Source of the DNA: an uncultured Streptococcus sp. | GTDB lineage: Bacteria > Bacillota > Bacilli > Lactobacillales > Streptococcaceae | DNA: 43,361 nt | Assembly: GCA_934196125.1 (NCBI GenBank) | Contig: CAKPVT010000012.1 | Location: 1 to 43,361, forward strand | Reading direction: 5' to 3' | In this document: in pieces, positions 33,434 through 41,260 of the stretch | Numbering within the stretch: the stretch's first letter is position 1 | Layout of the letters: each line of letters opens with the position of its first letter | Notes under the pieces: generated by a model | Database searches by the model: none | The model's input: the letters and a program-made list of their open reading frames with translations, nothing else | What the model was told of the DNA's origin: nothing | Position numbers and translations under genes: made by a program

Positions 33434-34571
33434 TTCGCTCCTCCTCAATCGCATGAATCAAGCCTTCTTCATGTTCTTCCATTTCGACATATTCTTCCAG
33501 ACGGGCATCAAATTCTTCTTCTGTCTCGTTAAGGCGCATGATATGGATATCTTCAGGCGTAAAATCAAGCCCAATAACTTCGCCCTCAATCGCCTTACGA
33601 GTTGAATGGATCATCCATTCGTTTCCTAATTCGTCATGAGCGATAATCTCATAGTGAACACCACGGAAAAGCTGTGTATCAACTTTAACACGTAATTTTC
33701 CTTCTTCTGGCAAAGTGATTTGCAAATCTTCTGGACGAATAACCACTTCAACAGCTTCATTTGGACGCATTCCGCCATCAACGGCTTCAAAACGTTTGCC
33801 GTTGAACTCGACCAAATAATCTTCAATCATTGTTCCTGATAAAATATTTGATTCCCCAATGAAAGTCGCCACAAAGTGGTTAATTGGTTCATCGTAAATA
33901 TCAACAGGTATTCCAGATTGCACGATTTCACCGTCATTCATGACAAAAATCCAATCTGACATAGCTAAGGCTTCTTCTTGGTCATGAGTGACAAAAACAA
34001 AGGTAATCCCTAAACGTTGTTGCAGCTCGCGCAGCTCATATTGCATTTCTGTCCGCAACTTCAAATCTAAGGCTGATAAAGGTTCGTCAAGTAAAACGAC
34101 ACGCGGTTCATTGATAATCGCACGCGCAATCGCCACACGTTGGCGTTGACCACCAGACAATTTCTGAATCGGACGTTTTTCAAAACCAGCCAAACGCACC
34201 ATTTTAAGGGCTTCTTCCACACGACGTTCGATTTCTTTTTTATCAACTTTTTTTAATTTAAGAGGAAAAGCGACATTTTCAAAAACATTCATATGTGGGA
34301 AAAGCGCGTAATTTTGGAAAACGGTATGGACATCACGTTTATTAATAGGAACATCATTGATACGTTGACCGTCTAGATAAACATCTCCTGTCGTCGCATC
34401 TAAAAGCCCAGCAATGATATTCAAAATCGTTGATTTTCCTGACCCTGAAGCACCAAGTAGGGTATAAAACTTTCCTTCTTCAAGTTCAAAATTAATGTCC
34501 TTTAAAACAACAGTACCGTTATCTTCAAATACTTTTGATACGTTTTTAAACGCAATAATTGGATTAGTCAA
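33417..34571 (-). CDS. potA: Spermidine/putrescine ABC transporter ATPase PotA
   Basis: 384-residue ABC ATPase. Walker A GASGSGKST is at about 38-46, followed by the signature LSGGQRQRVAIARA, Walker B VVLLDEPLSALD and switch His in FVTHDQEEA. A C-terminal TOBE domain (about 290-355) and an acidic tail rich in E follow. The start is TTG at 34571. An ATG with ideal SD spacing lies 5 nt upstream but opens only a 4-codon frame that overlaps the TTG. The gene lies 27 bp after murB. Confidence 0.93.
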   Translation of the reverse strand: MTNPIIAFKNVSKVFEDNGTVVLKDINFELEEGKFYTLLGASGSGKSTILNIIAGLLDATTGDVYLDGQRINDVPINKRDVHTVFQNYALFPHMNVFENVAFPLKLKKVDKKEIERRVEEALKMVRLAGFEKRPIQKLSGGQRQRVAIARAIINEPRVVLLDEPLSALDLKLRTEMQYELRELQQRLGITFVFVTHDQEEALAMSDWIFVMNDGEIVQSGIPVDIYDEPINHFVATFIGESNILSGTMIEDYLVEFNGKRFEAVDGGMRPNEAVEVVIRPEDLQITLPEEGKLRVKVDTQLFRGVHYEIIAHDELGNEWMIHSTRKAIEGEVIGLDFTPEDIHIMRLNETEEEFDARLEEYVEMEEHEEGLIHAIEEERNEEKF

Positions 34572-34598
34572 TTCTCATAAAACCTCCTTGGAACTTCT

Positions 34599-35501
34599 TT
34601 AACGTTTCTTTTCGCCGATAATTCGGACTTCACGCTCTAAACGAACGCCAGAATTTTGTTCAACTGTGTCAATGACATGAGCAATCAAGTCCTCATAGTC
34701 TTGTGCATTACCATCAGCCACATTTACCATAAAGCCAGCGTGTTTTTTACTAACTTCAACGCCACCAATACGGTGACCTCTTAAATTTGCTTCGCTAATT
34801 AATTGTCCAGCAAAATGTCCAACGGGACGTTTAAAAACAGAACCACATGACGGGTATTCTAGAGGTTGTTTTAACTCACGTAAATGAGTTAAACGTGCCA
34901 TTTCTTGTTCGATTAAAACGTAATCACCTGGTTTTAAGGCGAATTTTGCTGAAATAACCACATCACCACTATCTTGAACAGCTGAATGACGATAGCCAAA
35001 CTTCATATCACGAGCTTCAATTGTCTTGATTTCACCTTCTTTGGTAATCACTTGCGCTGATACCAAAATATGTGAAATTTCACCGCCATAAGCGCCTGCA
35101 TTCATAAACACAGCGCCACCAACGCTACCAGGGATACCGCAAGCAAATTCAAAGCCTGTCAAGCTATGGAATTTAGCAATGCACGTCGTTTCAATTAAAT
35201 TAGCTCCTGCTTCTGCTTCAATCACATAACCATTGACCATAACGGTGTTAAGTTTATCAAACATAATAACAAACCCACGAATACCACCATCACGCACGAT
35301 GATATTACTAGCATTTCCTAGCACCATCCATGGAATATTATTTTTATTAGCAAATGTAACAATTCGTGCTAACTCGTAACGATTTTGCGGAAAAGCCAAA
35401 TAATCCGCTGGGCCACCAACTTTTGTATAGGTGTACTTTTTTAGCGGTTCGTCAGCACGAATATCGATTCCTTTTAATTCTTCATTTAAAAATTCTAACA
35501 T
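34599..35501 (-). CDS. murB: UDP-N-acetylenolpyruvoylglucosamine reductase MurB
   Basis: 300-residue FAD enzyme of cell-wall precursor synthesis (reduces UDP-GlcNAc-enolpyruvate to UDP-MurNAc). Motifs are YTKVGGPADY, the FAD site LGNASNIIVRDGG, GIPGSVGGAVFMNAGAYGGE, and the active-site serine segment YPSCGSVFKRP. The ATG at 35501 is preferred over a TTG three codons upstream. It is the first gene of the murB-potABCD operon, an order conserved in streptococci. Confidence 0.95.
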   Translation of the reverse strand: MLEFLNEELKGIDIRADEPLKKYTYTKVGGPADYLAFPQNRYELARIVTFANKNNIPWMVLGNASNIIVRDGGIRGFVIMFDKLNTVMVNGYVIEAEAGANLIETTCIAKFHSLTGFEFACGIPGSVGGAVFMNAGAYGGEISHILVSAQVITKEGEIKTIEARDMKFGYRHSAVQDSGDVVISAKFALKPGDYVLIEQEMARLTHLRELKQPLEYPSCGSVFKRPVGHFAGQLISEANLRGHRIGGVEVSKKHAGFMVNVADGNAQDYEDLIAHVIDTVEQNSGVRLEREVRIIGEKKR

Positions 35502-35522
35502 TTCTTCCAACTCTACAATTCT

Positions 35523-35551
35523 TTAATAAAATAGTGGGCGCGTGTTGTTAA
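35523..35551 (-). promoter_or_regulatory. Candidate murB promoter
   Basis: Minus strand -35 TTAACA (35546-35551), 17-bp spacer, -10 TATTAA (35523-35528), directly after the fol-operon terminator and about 20 nt before the murB start. Confidence 0.45.
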
Positions 35552-35571
35552 AATCACTTGAACTCACTACT

Positions 35572-35593
35572 AAAAAATCGGCATAAAGCCGAC
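35572..35593 (-). terminator. Terminator of the folate operon
   Basis: Minus strand GTCGGC-TTTAT-GCCGAT stem-loop followed by TTTTTAG, about 37 bp after the folK stop. Confidence 0.75.
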
Positions 35594-35629
35594 CTTAATT
35601 ATATCAAAAAAATCAGCTTTTGACGATAG

Positions 35630-36109
35630 TTAAACCAGAAGTTTTCGGACCTCTTGGACATTTAAATGCGCCAGATAAGATGAAATTGATTGTCCATTAA
35701 GTTGAAGTTGCGGAGCGATTTCCTCTAACGGTACCAAAACAAAAGCCCGTTCTGTCATGTAAGGGTGCGGAACGCTCAAATTTTCAGTAGCAATCATCTC
35801 ATTACCATACAACAGAATGTCGATATCAATGGTACGAGGTCCCCAATGTTCATACCTAACACGCTTCAGCTCTTTTTCGATGTTTTGACAAGCAAGTAAT
35901 AATTCTTGTGGCGTCAAATCTGTCTCGAGCTCACAACAACTATTCAAAAAATCATCTTGGTCTGTCTTTCCCCATGCTGCTGTCTCATAAAATGAAGAGA
36001 CCGACGTCACAGAAGTCTGTGCTAATTGTTCTAAGCGTTCAAGCGCAGCCAGTAAATAAGCTTTTTTATCGCCGATATTGCTTCCTAAGCTCAAATAAAC
36101 CTTTGTCAT
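35630..36109 (-). CDS. folK: 2-amino-4-hydroxy-6-hydroxymethyldihydropteridine pyrophosphokinase
   Basis: 159-residue HPPK with LGSNIGDK at the N-terminus and the family signature WGPRTIDIDILLYG. It transfers pyrophosphate from ATP to the pterin before FolP joins it to p-aminobenzoate. It overlaps folB by 4 bp (ATGA). It is the last gene of folC-E-P-B-K. Confidence 0.95.
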   Translation of the reverse strand: MTKVYLSLGSNIGDKKAYLLAALERLEQLAQTSVTSVSSFYETAAWGKTDQDDFLNSCCELETDLTPQELLLACQNIEKELKRVRYEHWGPRTIDIDILLYGNEMIATENLSVPHPYMTERAFVLVPLEEIAPQLQLNGQSISSYLAHLNVQEVRKLLV

Positions 36110-36468
36110 GCGCGCTCCCGTTCTAACTCAATACCAACCGCATCATAATGCCCATTGATTGGCGGATTTTCTTTAAAAATCTTAATGTTAATGGCTTGAA
36201 CTGGAGGAAATTGTTCAAAAATATCTTGACAAATTGCTCCTGCCAAACGTTCAATTAAAGCGTAGCGTTCTTCTTCAACTTGTCTTTTTATCGTTTCAAA
36301 AACCAGTCCATAATGAACAGTATCTTCTAACACATCAGACTGTGATGCTTTTTGTAAATCGACAGACAAGGTGCAATCAACGACAAAAATCTGACCAAGC
36401 GTTTGTTCTTCAGCGAACGCCCCATGGTAGCCATAAAAACGGCAACCTTTTAAATGTATTTTATCCAT
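36106..36468 (-). CDS. folB: Dihydroneopterin aldolase
   Basis: 120-residue aldolase of the FolB family, with MDKIHLKGCRFYGYHGAFAEE, the VHYGLVF segment and the conserved IKIFKENPPI near the C-terminus. It makes hydroxymethyl-dihydropterin. I chose ATG 36468 by family N-terminus. No SD is visible and the 66-bp gap after folP is unusual for this tightly packed operon. Confidence 0.93.
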   Translation of the reverse strand: MDKIHLKGCRFYGYHGAFAEEQTLGQIFVVDCTLSVDLQKASQSDVLEDTVHYGLVFETIKRQVEEERYALIERLAGAICQDIFEQFPPVQAINIKIFKENPPINGHYDAVGIELERERA

Positions 36469-36534
36469 ATTAGTAATCAATCAGAAAAGAAGAATCCCTA
36501 CCCAGTGGCAAAGATGACTTCTCTCCTACCCCTT

Positions 36535-37338
36535 TCAACTCAGTTGACTAATCACTTTAACAATGTCACGATTAACGTCAACGTTATGTACACGAACAAT
36601 TTGGCAACCTTTTGCGACAGCCCAAGCTGATAAAGCAGCTGTTCCCATATCACGGTCGGCAGCTAACGTTCCCCCACCAAGCAAATAATCAACCGTACGT
36701 TTACGTGAAATTCCAAAAAGAACTGGATAACCGAGCTTGCAAACCGCATCTAATCCTTTTAGCAATTCGATATTTTGTGCCTCGTTTTTAGCAAAACCAA
36801 ACCCTGGGTCAATCCAAATATTTTCAAGCGCAACGCCAGCGTCCAAAGCAGCTTGGGCGCGTTCTGTTAAAAAATCACAAACTTCTTTAGTGATATTATC
36901 GTATTTTTCTTCCTCTTGATTATGCATCAAAATGATAGGAACATTTTTCTCAGCTGCCAGCGCCAGCATTTTTCCGTCATAAAGACCAGCCCAAACGTCG
37001 TTTAAAATATCAGCACCTGCTCCCAAGGCAGCCCGTGCTGTTTCAGTTTTATATGTATCAATACTCACCAAAACATCAAAACGTTCTTTGAGCGCTCTGA
37101 TAACAGGAACAACACGATTAATTTCTTCTTCTGCTTCAACGAAAGTATAGCCTGGACGAGTTGATTCACCACCAACATCAATAATCTTAGCTCCTGCTGC
37201 AATCATTTTTTCAGCCTGAGCAAGAGCATTCTCAACAGAAGTGTAAGAACCGCCGTCAGAAAAAGAATCTGGGGTCACATTAAGTATCCCCATGATACAA
37301 GCTGTTCCGTCAATCTCGTGTTTTCCAATTTTCATCAT
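36535..37338 (-). CDS. folP: Dihydropteroate synthase
   Basis: 267-residue TIM-barrel enzyme condensing p-aminobenzoate with the pterin pyrophosphate; it is the sulfonamide target. Signatures are MGILNVTPDSFSDGG, IIDVGGESTRPG and the sulfonamide-region loop FGISRKRTVDYLLGG. Two tandem ATG codons follow SD GGGGAG, and the second has better spacing. The gene is 34 bp after folE. Confidence 0.95.
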   Translation of the reverse strand: MMKIGKHEIDGTACIMGILNVTPDSFSDGGSYTSVENALAQAEKMIAAGAKIIDVGGESTRPGYTFVEAEEEINRVVPVIRALKERFDVLVSIDTYKTETARAALGAGADILNDVWAGLYDGKMLALAAEKNVPIILMHNQEEEKYDNITKEVCDFLTERAQAALDAGVALENIWIDPGFGFAKNEAQNIELLKGLDAVCKLGYPVLFGISRKRTVDYLLGGGTLAADRDMGTAALSAWAVAKGCQIVRVHNVDVNRDIVKVISQLS

Positions 37339-37372
37339 GTCTCCCCTTATATGCTAACGTGTCAGTAAGGTC

Positions 37373-37936
37373 TTATTTTCCTAAAATCAGTGATAAAATT
37401 TCATTTCGTTCTTCACGATTTTCTTTGAAAAGACCTTTTGCAACAGTTGTTATGGTTTTGCTACCAGGTTTCTTGATACCACGCATTGTCATACACATAT
37501 GCTCTGCTTCAAGCATGACAAAAACGCCCTTAGGATGCAAAGCTTCTTCAAGTGCAGTAGCAACTTGGTCAGTCAAACGTTCTTGTAATTGCGGACGTTT
37601 ACTAGCCACTTCAACGGCACGCGCTAACTTACTCAAACCAGTCACACGACCGTCACTTGGCAAATAAGCAACATGAGCTTTCCCATAAAAGGGAACCAAA
37701 TGATGTTCACACATTGAATAAAATGGGATATCTTTAACTAAAACTACTTCATCATGATTTTCTGTAAAAACAGCTGTAAATTGATCTTTTGGGTCTTCAT
37801 TTAAGCCTGAAAACATCTCTTGGTACATTTTAGCAACACGTTTTGGGGTATCTAATAACCCTTCACGCTCAGGATTTTCTCCCAAGGCTTCTAAAAGTTG
37901 GTAAACTGCTGCTTCGAGTTTTTCTTGATTTGCCAT
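37373..37936 (-). CDS. folE: GTP cyclohydrolase I FolE
   Basis: 187-residue GTP cyclohydrolase I, the entry enzyme of pterin synthesis. Zinc-site residues are in SMCEHHLVPFYG and AEHMCMTMRGI. I chose ATG 37936 (MANQEKLEAAVYQ) with SD GGAAGAG rather than the TTG upstream. It lies 37 bp after folC. Confidence 0.95.
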   Translation of the reverse strand: MANQEKLEAAVYQLLEALGENPEREGLLDTPKRVAKMYQEMFSGLNEDPKDQFTAVFTENHDEVVLVKDIPFYSMCEHHLVPFYGKAHVAYLPSDGRVTGLSKLARAVEVASKRPQLQERLTDQVATALEEALHPKGVFVMLEAEHMCMTMRGIKKPGSKTITTVAKGLFKENREERNEILSLILGK

Positions 37937-37973
37937 TATCTCTTCCAATCTTTTTTATTTTTTCTATTATAGC

Positions 37974-39227
37974 TTAATTTTGCTGTCTTGACAAAAGCAC
38001 AGGACGTACTTGTGATATGAAATAGAGCGACCCCGTGATAAGGTAAAAATCATCTTTACTGTCACTATCAATTTGCTTAACCCAGTCCTTCCAAGCTGGA
38101 ACTTTATGATACTGTTCTGGATAATTTTCCAAAGCAAGTGAATTGTGATACTCAAACGTCGTTACATCAACATCCGCTAGCTGACTAAGCAATGCTAACA
38201 TCGAGTTAATCGGCTTTGTATCAATAGCTGCAAATAAAATGTGCAAATTCTTGTCCTTGTACGCCTGCATGACATTAACGAGAGCTTGAACGCTTTCATT
38301 ATTGTGTGCGCCGTCAATCATCACATTTGGAAACATAAGCTCTGTTCGCCCAACCCAATGTGTCTGTGCCAAACCATATTTGATAATTTTTTTGGTGACT
38401 TTTGGATACGTTTTACTTAATAGCAGCGCAGCCGTAATAGCAAGGCTAGCATTGCTAATCTGATGTTTACCTAGCATTGCTAAACGAATATCCTCGAGGT
38501 TTTCTTGTCCTTGATAATCAAAGCCATTTTCAGTTTCATTAACCGAAAAATCCTTTTTAAATTCATACGTTTGGCTGCCACAAGCTTGCGCTTTTTTGAA
38601 GAAAACTTGACGAACATCATCACGTTCTGTGGCAAAAATGAATGGAACATGTTCTTTCAGGACACCTGCTTTTTGCTCAGCAATTTCTGCATAAGTCTGC
38701 CCTAAAACATTCTGGTGATCTAAACCGATTGAAGGACAAATAACCGCTAAAGCTTTAAAAACATTTGTTGAATCATAAAGCCCACCCATACCTGCCTCGA
38801 TAAAAGCAATATCAACAGGGTACATATGCCCAAAATATTCAAACATCAAGACCGTGATAACTTCAAATTCTGTCGCAGGTTCTAAAGTCGTTTCAAGCGG
38901 CAAACGTTCCACTACTGGACGAACACGCTCAACCAAGTCAAGAAAATCAGTCTCTGAAATCATGTGACCGTTTAAACTAATACGTTCACGAAAATCAACA
39001 ATGTAAGGAGAGGTAAATGTCCCAACCTCATAACCAGCTAGTGAAAAAATATGTTGTAGATAGCTAGTCACCGACCCCTTACCATTCGTTCCGACAACAT
39101 GGACAGCTGATAGCTTTTCCTGAGGATTGCCAAGTTCTTCCAACATCCAAGCCATCCGTTCCAAACCAGGCTTAATTCCAAATTTTAACTTGCCATGAAT
39201 CCAATCTAAAGCTTCTTGATAATTCAT
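37974..39227 (-). CDS. folC: Folylpolyglutamate synthase/dihydrofolate synthase FolC
   Basis: 417-residue Mur-ligase-like enzyme. The P-loop is GTNGKGSVTSYLQ, followed by FTSPYIVDFRERISLNG and IDGAHN. It adds glutamate to dihydropteroate/folates. It is the first gene of the fol operon. I chose ATG 39227 (MNYQEALDWIHGKLKFG). The stop codon of an aromatic-rich 26-codon frame in the leader overlaps this ATG (TAATG). Confidence 0.94.
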   Translation of the reverse strand: MNYQEALDWIHGKLKFGIKPGLERMAWMLEELGNPQEKLSAVHVVGTNGKGSVTSYLQHIFSLAGYEVGTFTSPYIVDFRERISLNGHMISETDFLDLVERVRPVVERLPLETTLEPATEFEVITVLMFEYFGHMYPVDIAFIEAGMGGLYDSTNVFKALAVICPSIGLDHQNVLGQTYAEIAEQKAGVLKEHVPFIFATERDDVRQVFFKKAQACGSQTYEFKKDFSVNETENGFDYQGQENLEDIRLAMLGKHQISNASLAITAALLLSKTYPKVTKKIIKYGLAQTHWVGRTELMFPNVMIDGAHNNESVQALVNVMQAYKDKNLHILFAAIDTKPINSMLALLSQLADVDVTTFEYHNSLALENYPEQYHKVPAWKDWVKQIDSDSKDDFYLITGSLYFISQVRPVLLSRQQN

Positions 39228-39305
39228 TAGTGAATTTCCCAATATGACCAAAAATACTCATAAAAAAAGAAAAGTAAAATCGTCATTTCCGAACAAAATC
39301 TTTTC
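39225..39305 (-). CDS. Candidate leader peptide ahead of folC
   Basis: ATG at 39305 opens 26 codons ending TAA at 39226-39228, overlapping the folC ATG as TAATG. The peptide has 5 Phe, 3 Tyr and 2 Trp, with the run FFFYEYFWSYW. Leader peptides rich in a pathway-related amino acid can control translation or attenuation, and folate shares chorismate with aromatic amino acids. There is no clear SD, and the T-rich composition favours Phe codons by chance, so this is a candidate only. Confidence 0.25.
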
Positions 39306-39364
39306 ATAATGAATTTTTAGTCTATGTTTTATCCTTTCTGTCTTGACTTTACAATAACACTTCT

Positions 39365-39373
39365 ATTATAGCA
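39365..39373 (-). promoter_or_regulatory. Candidate fol operon promoter (extended -10)
   Basis: Minus strand TGCTATAAT with a poor T-rich -35 17 bp upstream. It would give a leader of about 130 nt before folC. Confidence 0.45.
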
Positions 39374-39400
39374 CAAGAAATCACTAAAAAAGCTTGATAA

Positions 39401-39611
39401 TCAGACTTTCTTCAAAGAAAGTTTCTGAATGTAGCCAAACTTGAAGCAACCAACAAGCTCATCAAGGATATTAAACGAAACGCTTTTGGTTACAGGAACT
39501 TTGGCAACTTTAAAAAATGCATTTACCTCGCTTTGAACAGCAAAAAAGCGAGAACATCGTTTGTTCTCGCTAGAGCTTAACTTTGCCACCCACTACAGTT
39601 GACAAAGAGCC
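39401..39611 (+). mobile_element. 3' end of an ISL3-family insertion sequence
   Basis: A plus-strand frame to TAA at 39580 encodes AKLEATNKLIKDIKRNAFGY then RNFGNFKKCIYLALN and ARTSFVLARA, the C-terminus of ISL3-family transposases known from streptococci (IS1167/IS1193 type). The terminal inverted repeat (minus strand GGCTCTTTGTCAACTGTAGT) ends at 39611. The 5' part of the element and its left end are missing. It marks the border between the fol operon and the toxin-cassette array. Confidence 0.8.
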
Positions 39612-39626
39612 CTTAAAATCAATTAG

Positions 39627-39736
39627 TCAATCTGCTTTCGTGGAATTTCCAAGTTTTCTTCCCACTTTAGATGAGGTTATTGCTTCTTCACTTACTCTTT
39701 GTAATTCATCCATATTCTTCACCCAAACCAAGACAT
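39627..39736 (-). pseudogene. Small broken reading frame next to the IS end
   Basis: SD GGAGG at 39741-39745 precedes ATG 39736, which opens only MSWFG then TGA. One base out of frame, MDELQRVSEEAITSSKVGRK then LGNSTKAD runs to a stop at 39627. It reads like a small helical protein gene with a frameshift, perhaps a type VII secretion accessory given its neighbours, but the family is not recognisable. The IS end begins 16 bp after it. Confidence 0.3.
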
Positions 39737-39777
39737 GAATCCTCCGTACTTACTACCATATCAGGTCAAAATAAGGT

Positions 39778-40089
39778 CTATCTATTATATTCTTCCACAG
39801 TAAAATGAGGGTGGGCAATTTGAGAAACCAACTCATCATAATTTTCAATAAGTTGTTGGAAATTAGCATCAATATAACCAAGATAGATAATTTCTTGAAT
39901 ATCTTCTCTATTAAAGAAAGCCATTTCTCGGCTAACTAAACCAAGAGGCAGAGGTACTGCTCCAAAGTCAAAATAACCTTGCTGTCCATTTTTTTCTGTA
40001 ATAGGGAAAAGAGTCGTAATCATTAAGTTTTGTTCACCACCATTAGCTTTAACGACCGTGCCAATTGGTAAATGTTGTCTTTTTGTCAT
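39778..40089 (-). CDS. DUF4176 domain protein (type VII secretion locus)
   Basis: 103-residue intact protein. MTKRQHLPIGTVVKANGGEQ, GYFDFGAVPLPLGL and FFNREDIQEIIYLGY match DUF4176, a small family found beside LXG toxins of type VII secretion systems; its function is uncertain. It starts one base after the stop of the adjacent immunity-like gene, with SD GAGGAG inside that gene. Its first 65-100 bp occur twice more in the window as truncated stubs. Confidence 0.8.
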   Translation of the reverse strand: MTKRQHLPIGTVVKANGGEQNLMITTLFPITEKNGQQGYFDFGAVPLPLGLVSREMAFFNREDIQEIIYLGYIDANFQQLIENYDELVSQIAHPHFTVEEYNR

Positions 40090-40215
40090 CTTAATTCTCC
40101 TCTAAATATTGCTTAGCTTCTCGAACATAAAAGAGTTCTGGGTTTTCGGTAGCTATTGTTTGAAAAATAGATTTTGCTTTATTTTTATTTCCTTGTAACA
40201 GTTCATTTTGTGCTC
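39986..40215. repeat. Repeat copy A: immunity 3' end plus DUF4176 5' end
   Basis: Parent copy of a sequence present three times. 39986-40162 matches copy B (41086-41260), apart from two extra T in a homopolymer. 40025-40215 matches copy C (42141-42331) with one base difference. It holds the last 30-40 codons of the immunity-like gene and the first 22-35 codons of DUF4176. Confidence 0.95.
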
Positions 40216-40894
40216 GAAAGTAAAGTATTTGAATACGACCAAAATTACTTTCAAAATGATTCTCATCAAAATAGTTATCAGTAATATTTTTTGATAGTTT
40301 TTCAATTCCGTTAAGCATTTTTATTCGGTTGCTAATAATCAGTCTAGATTTTTCCTTTTTAACAACGACTTCATTTATTTTATTTTTAAAACTAGAGGCA
40401 TCAATGTCTCCAGTTTGAAAATACTGATTAAGTGACTGTAAGAAATGCCATTGTACTTTTTGTAAACCTTGTAGCCTTTCTACATCTAGTTCTCGTAAAA
40501 CTTTATCTGATTCAGAAAAATCACCTAGGGAGTGATATGATAGGGATTTTCCTAAAAAATAATTAGCTTTATCTAACATAGTTTTAGAACCGTTTTTATA
40601 AGAACTACTTACTTCCATAATTTCCAGAAATTTAATTGGTAATAATTCATAAGTTAAAATCCTATTTATTCCCATTTGAATAAGAAAATTTGAAATGATA
40701 TAAAAAGCCATAACTACTACAGTCAAACAGATAAAAAATATTAATAAATAAGTTGTATTTGTGATAATAGCTCTTATAAAAACTACCGCAAAAACAACGC
40801 CATAAAAATAATAGAACTTCTTTATGTTTCTCTGTAATCCAACGATTTTTTCCCTATCACATTTTACAATATAGTCTATAAAATTATTAAACAT
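40091..40894 (-). CDS. Two-TM immunity-like protein 3 (TipE-like)
   Basis: 267-residue protein with two N-terminal TM segments (about 28-46 and 48-68) and a soluble helical C-terminal region with TPR-like features (repeated YFLGKSLSYHSLGDFSES-type helices). Its last 40 residues, from NELLQGNKNKAKSIF onward, are identical to immunity-like protein 1. It directly follows toxin tip 3, 13 bp after that tip's stop, with SD TAGGAG. By position it should protect the membrane from that pore-forming tip (inference). Confidence 0.7.
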   Translation of the reverse strand: MFNNFIDYIVKCDREKIVGLQRNIKKFYYFYGVVFAVVFIRAIITNTTYLLIFFICLTVVVMAFYIISNFLIQMGINRILTYELLPIKFLEIMEVSSSYKNGSKTMLDKANYFLGKSLSYHSLGDFSESDKVLRELDVERLQGLQKVQWHFLQSLNQYFQTGDIDASSFKNKINEVVVKKEKSRLIISNRIKMLNGIEKLSKNITDNYFDENHFESNFGRIQILYFRAQNELLQGNKNKAKSIFQTIATENPELFYVREAKQYLEEN

Positions 40895-40907
40895 TTTTAC
40901 TCCTAAA

Positions 40908-41089
40908 TTAGAAACCTAACGCCATCAATGCTGAACCAACTTCAATTATACCTGTAGCAACAGTACCGATAGCACCTGCTACAGCACCAATTGGTATCAT
41001 TACAAAACCTACTGCTACCGCAACTGTCACACCAGTAATCACGGGATGTGCAGTAGCAAAAGCTGTTACGTTATCTATAATATTCCCAT
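40908..41089 (-). pseudogene. Orphan LXG toxin C-terminal tip 3
   Basis: The minus-strand frame reads NIIDNVTAFATAHPVITGVT then VAVAVGFVMIPIGAVAGAIG and TVATGIIEVGSALMALGF to a TAA. It is glycine/alanine-rich with glycine-zipper spacing and shares the HPVITGV pattern with tips 1 and 2. It has no start codon. Upstream it joins the DUF4176 stub out of frame within AAAAATGG. It is a silent cassette unless moved by recombination. Confidence 0.65.
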
Positions 41090-41260
41090 TTTTCTGTAAT
41101 AGGGAAAAGAGTCGTAATCATTAAGTTTTGTTCACCACCATTAGCTTTAACGACCGTGCCAATTGGTAAATGTTGTCTTTTTGTCATCTTAATTCTCCTC
41201 TAAATATTGCTTAGCTTCTCGAACATAAAAGAGTTCTGGGTTTTCGGTAGCTATTGTTTG
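41086..41260. repeat. Repeat copy B
   Basis: 175 bp, nearly identical to 39986-40162. It ends on the left at the toxin-tip 3 junction and on the right inside immunity-like gene 2, where the shared sequence stops at codons for FQTIATENP. Confidence 0.95.
41090..41187 (-). pseudogene. DUF4176 stub B
   Basis: ATG 41187 with SD starts DUF4176 exactly as in the intact gene for about 33 codons (to TTLFPITEK). It then runs into toxin-tip 3 DNA in the wrong frame and stops a few codons later (WEYYR). The full domain is about 103 residues. Confidence 0.85.

Noticed and set aside
36469..36534. Regulatory element in the folP-folB gap
   Set aside because: The gap has two GGGTAGG-like stretches, but no stable hairpin, promoter or reading frame that I can support.
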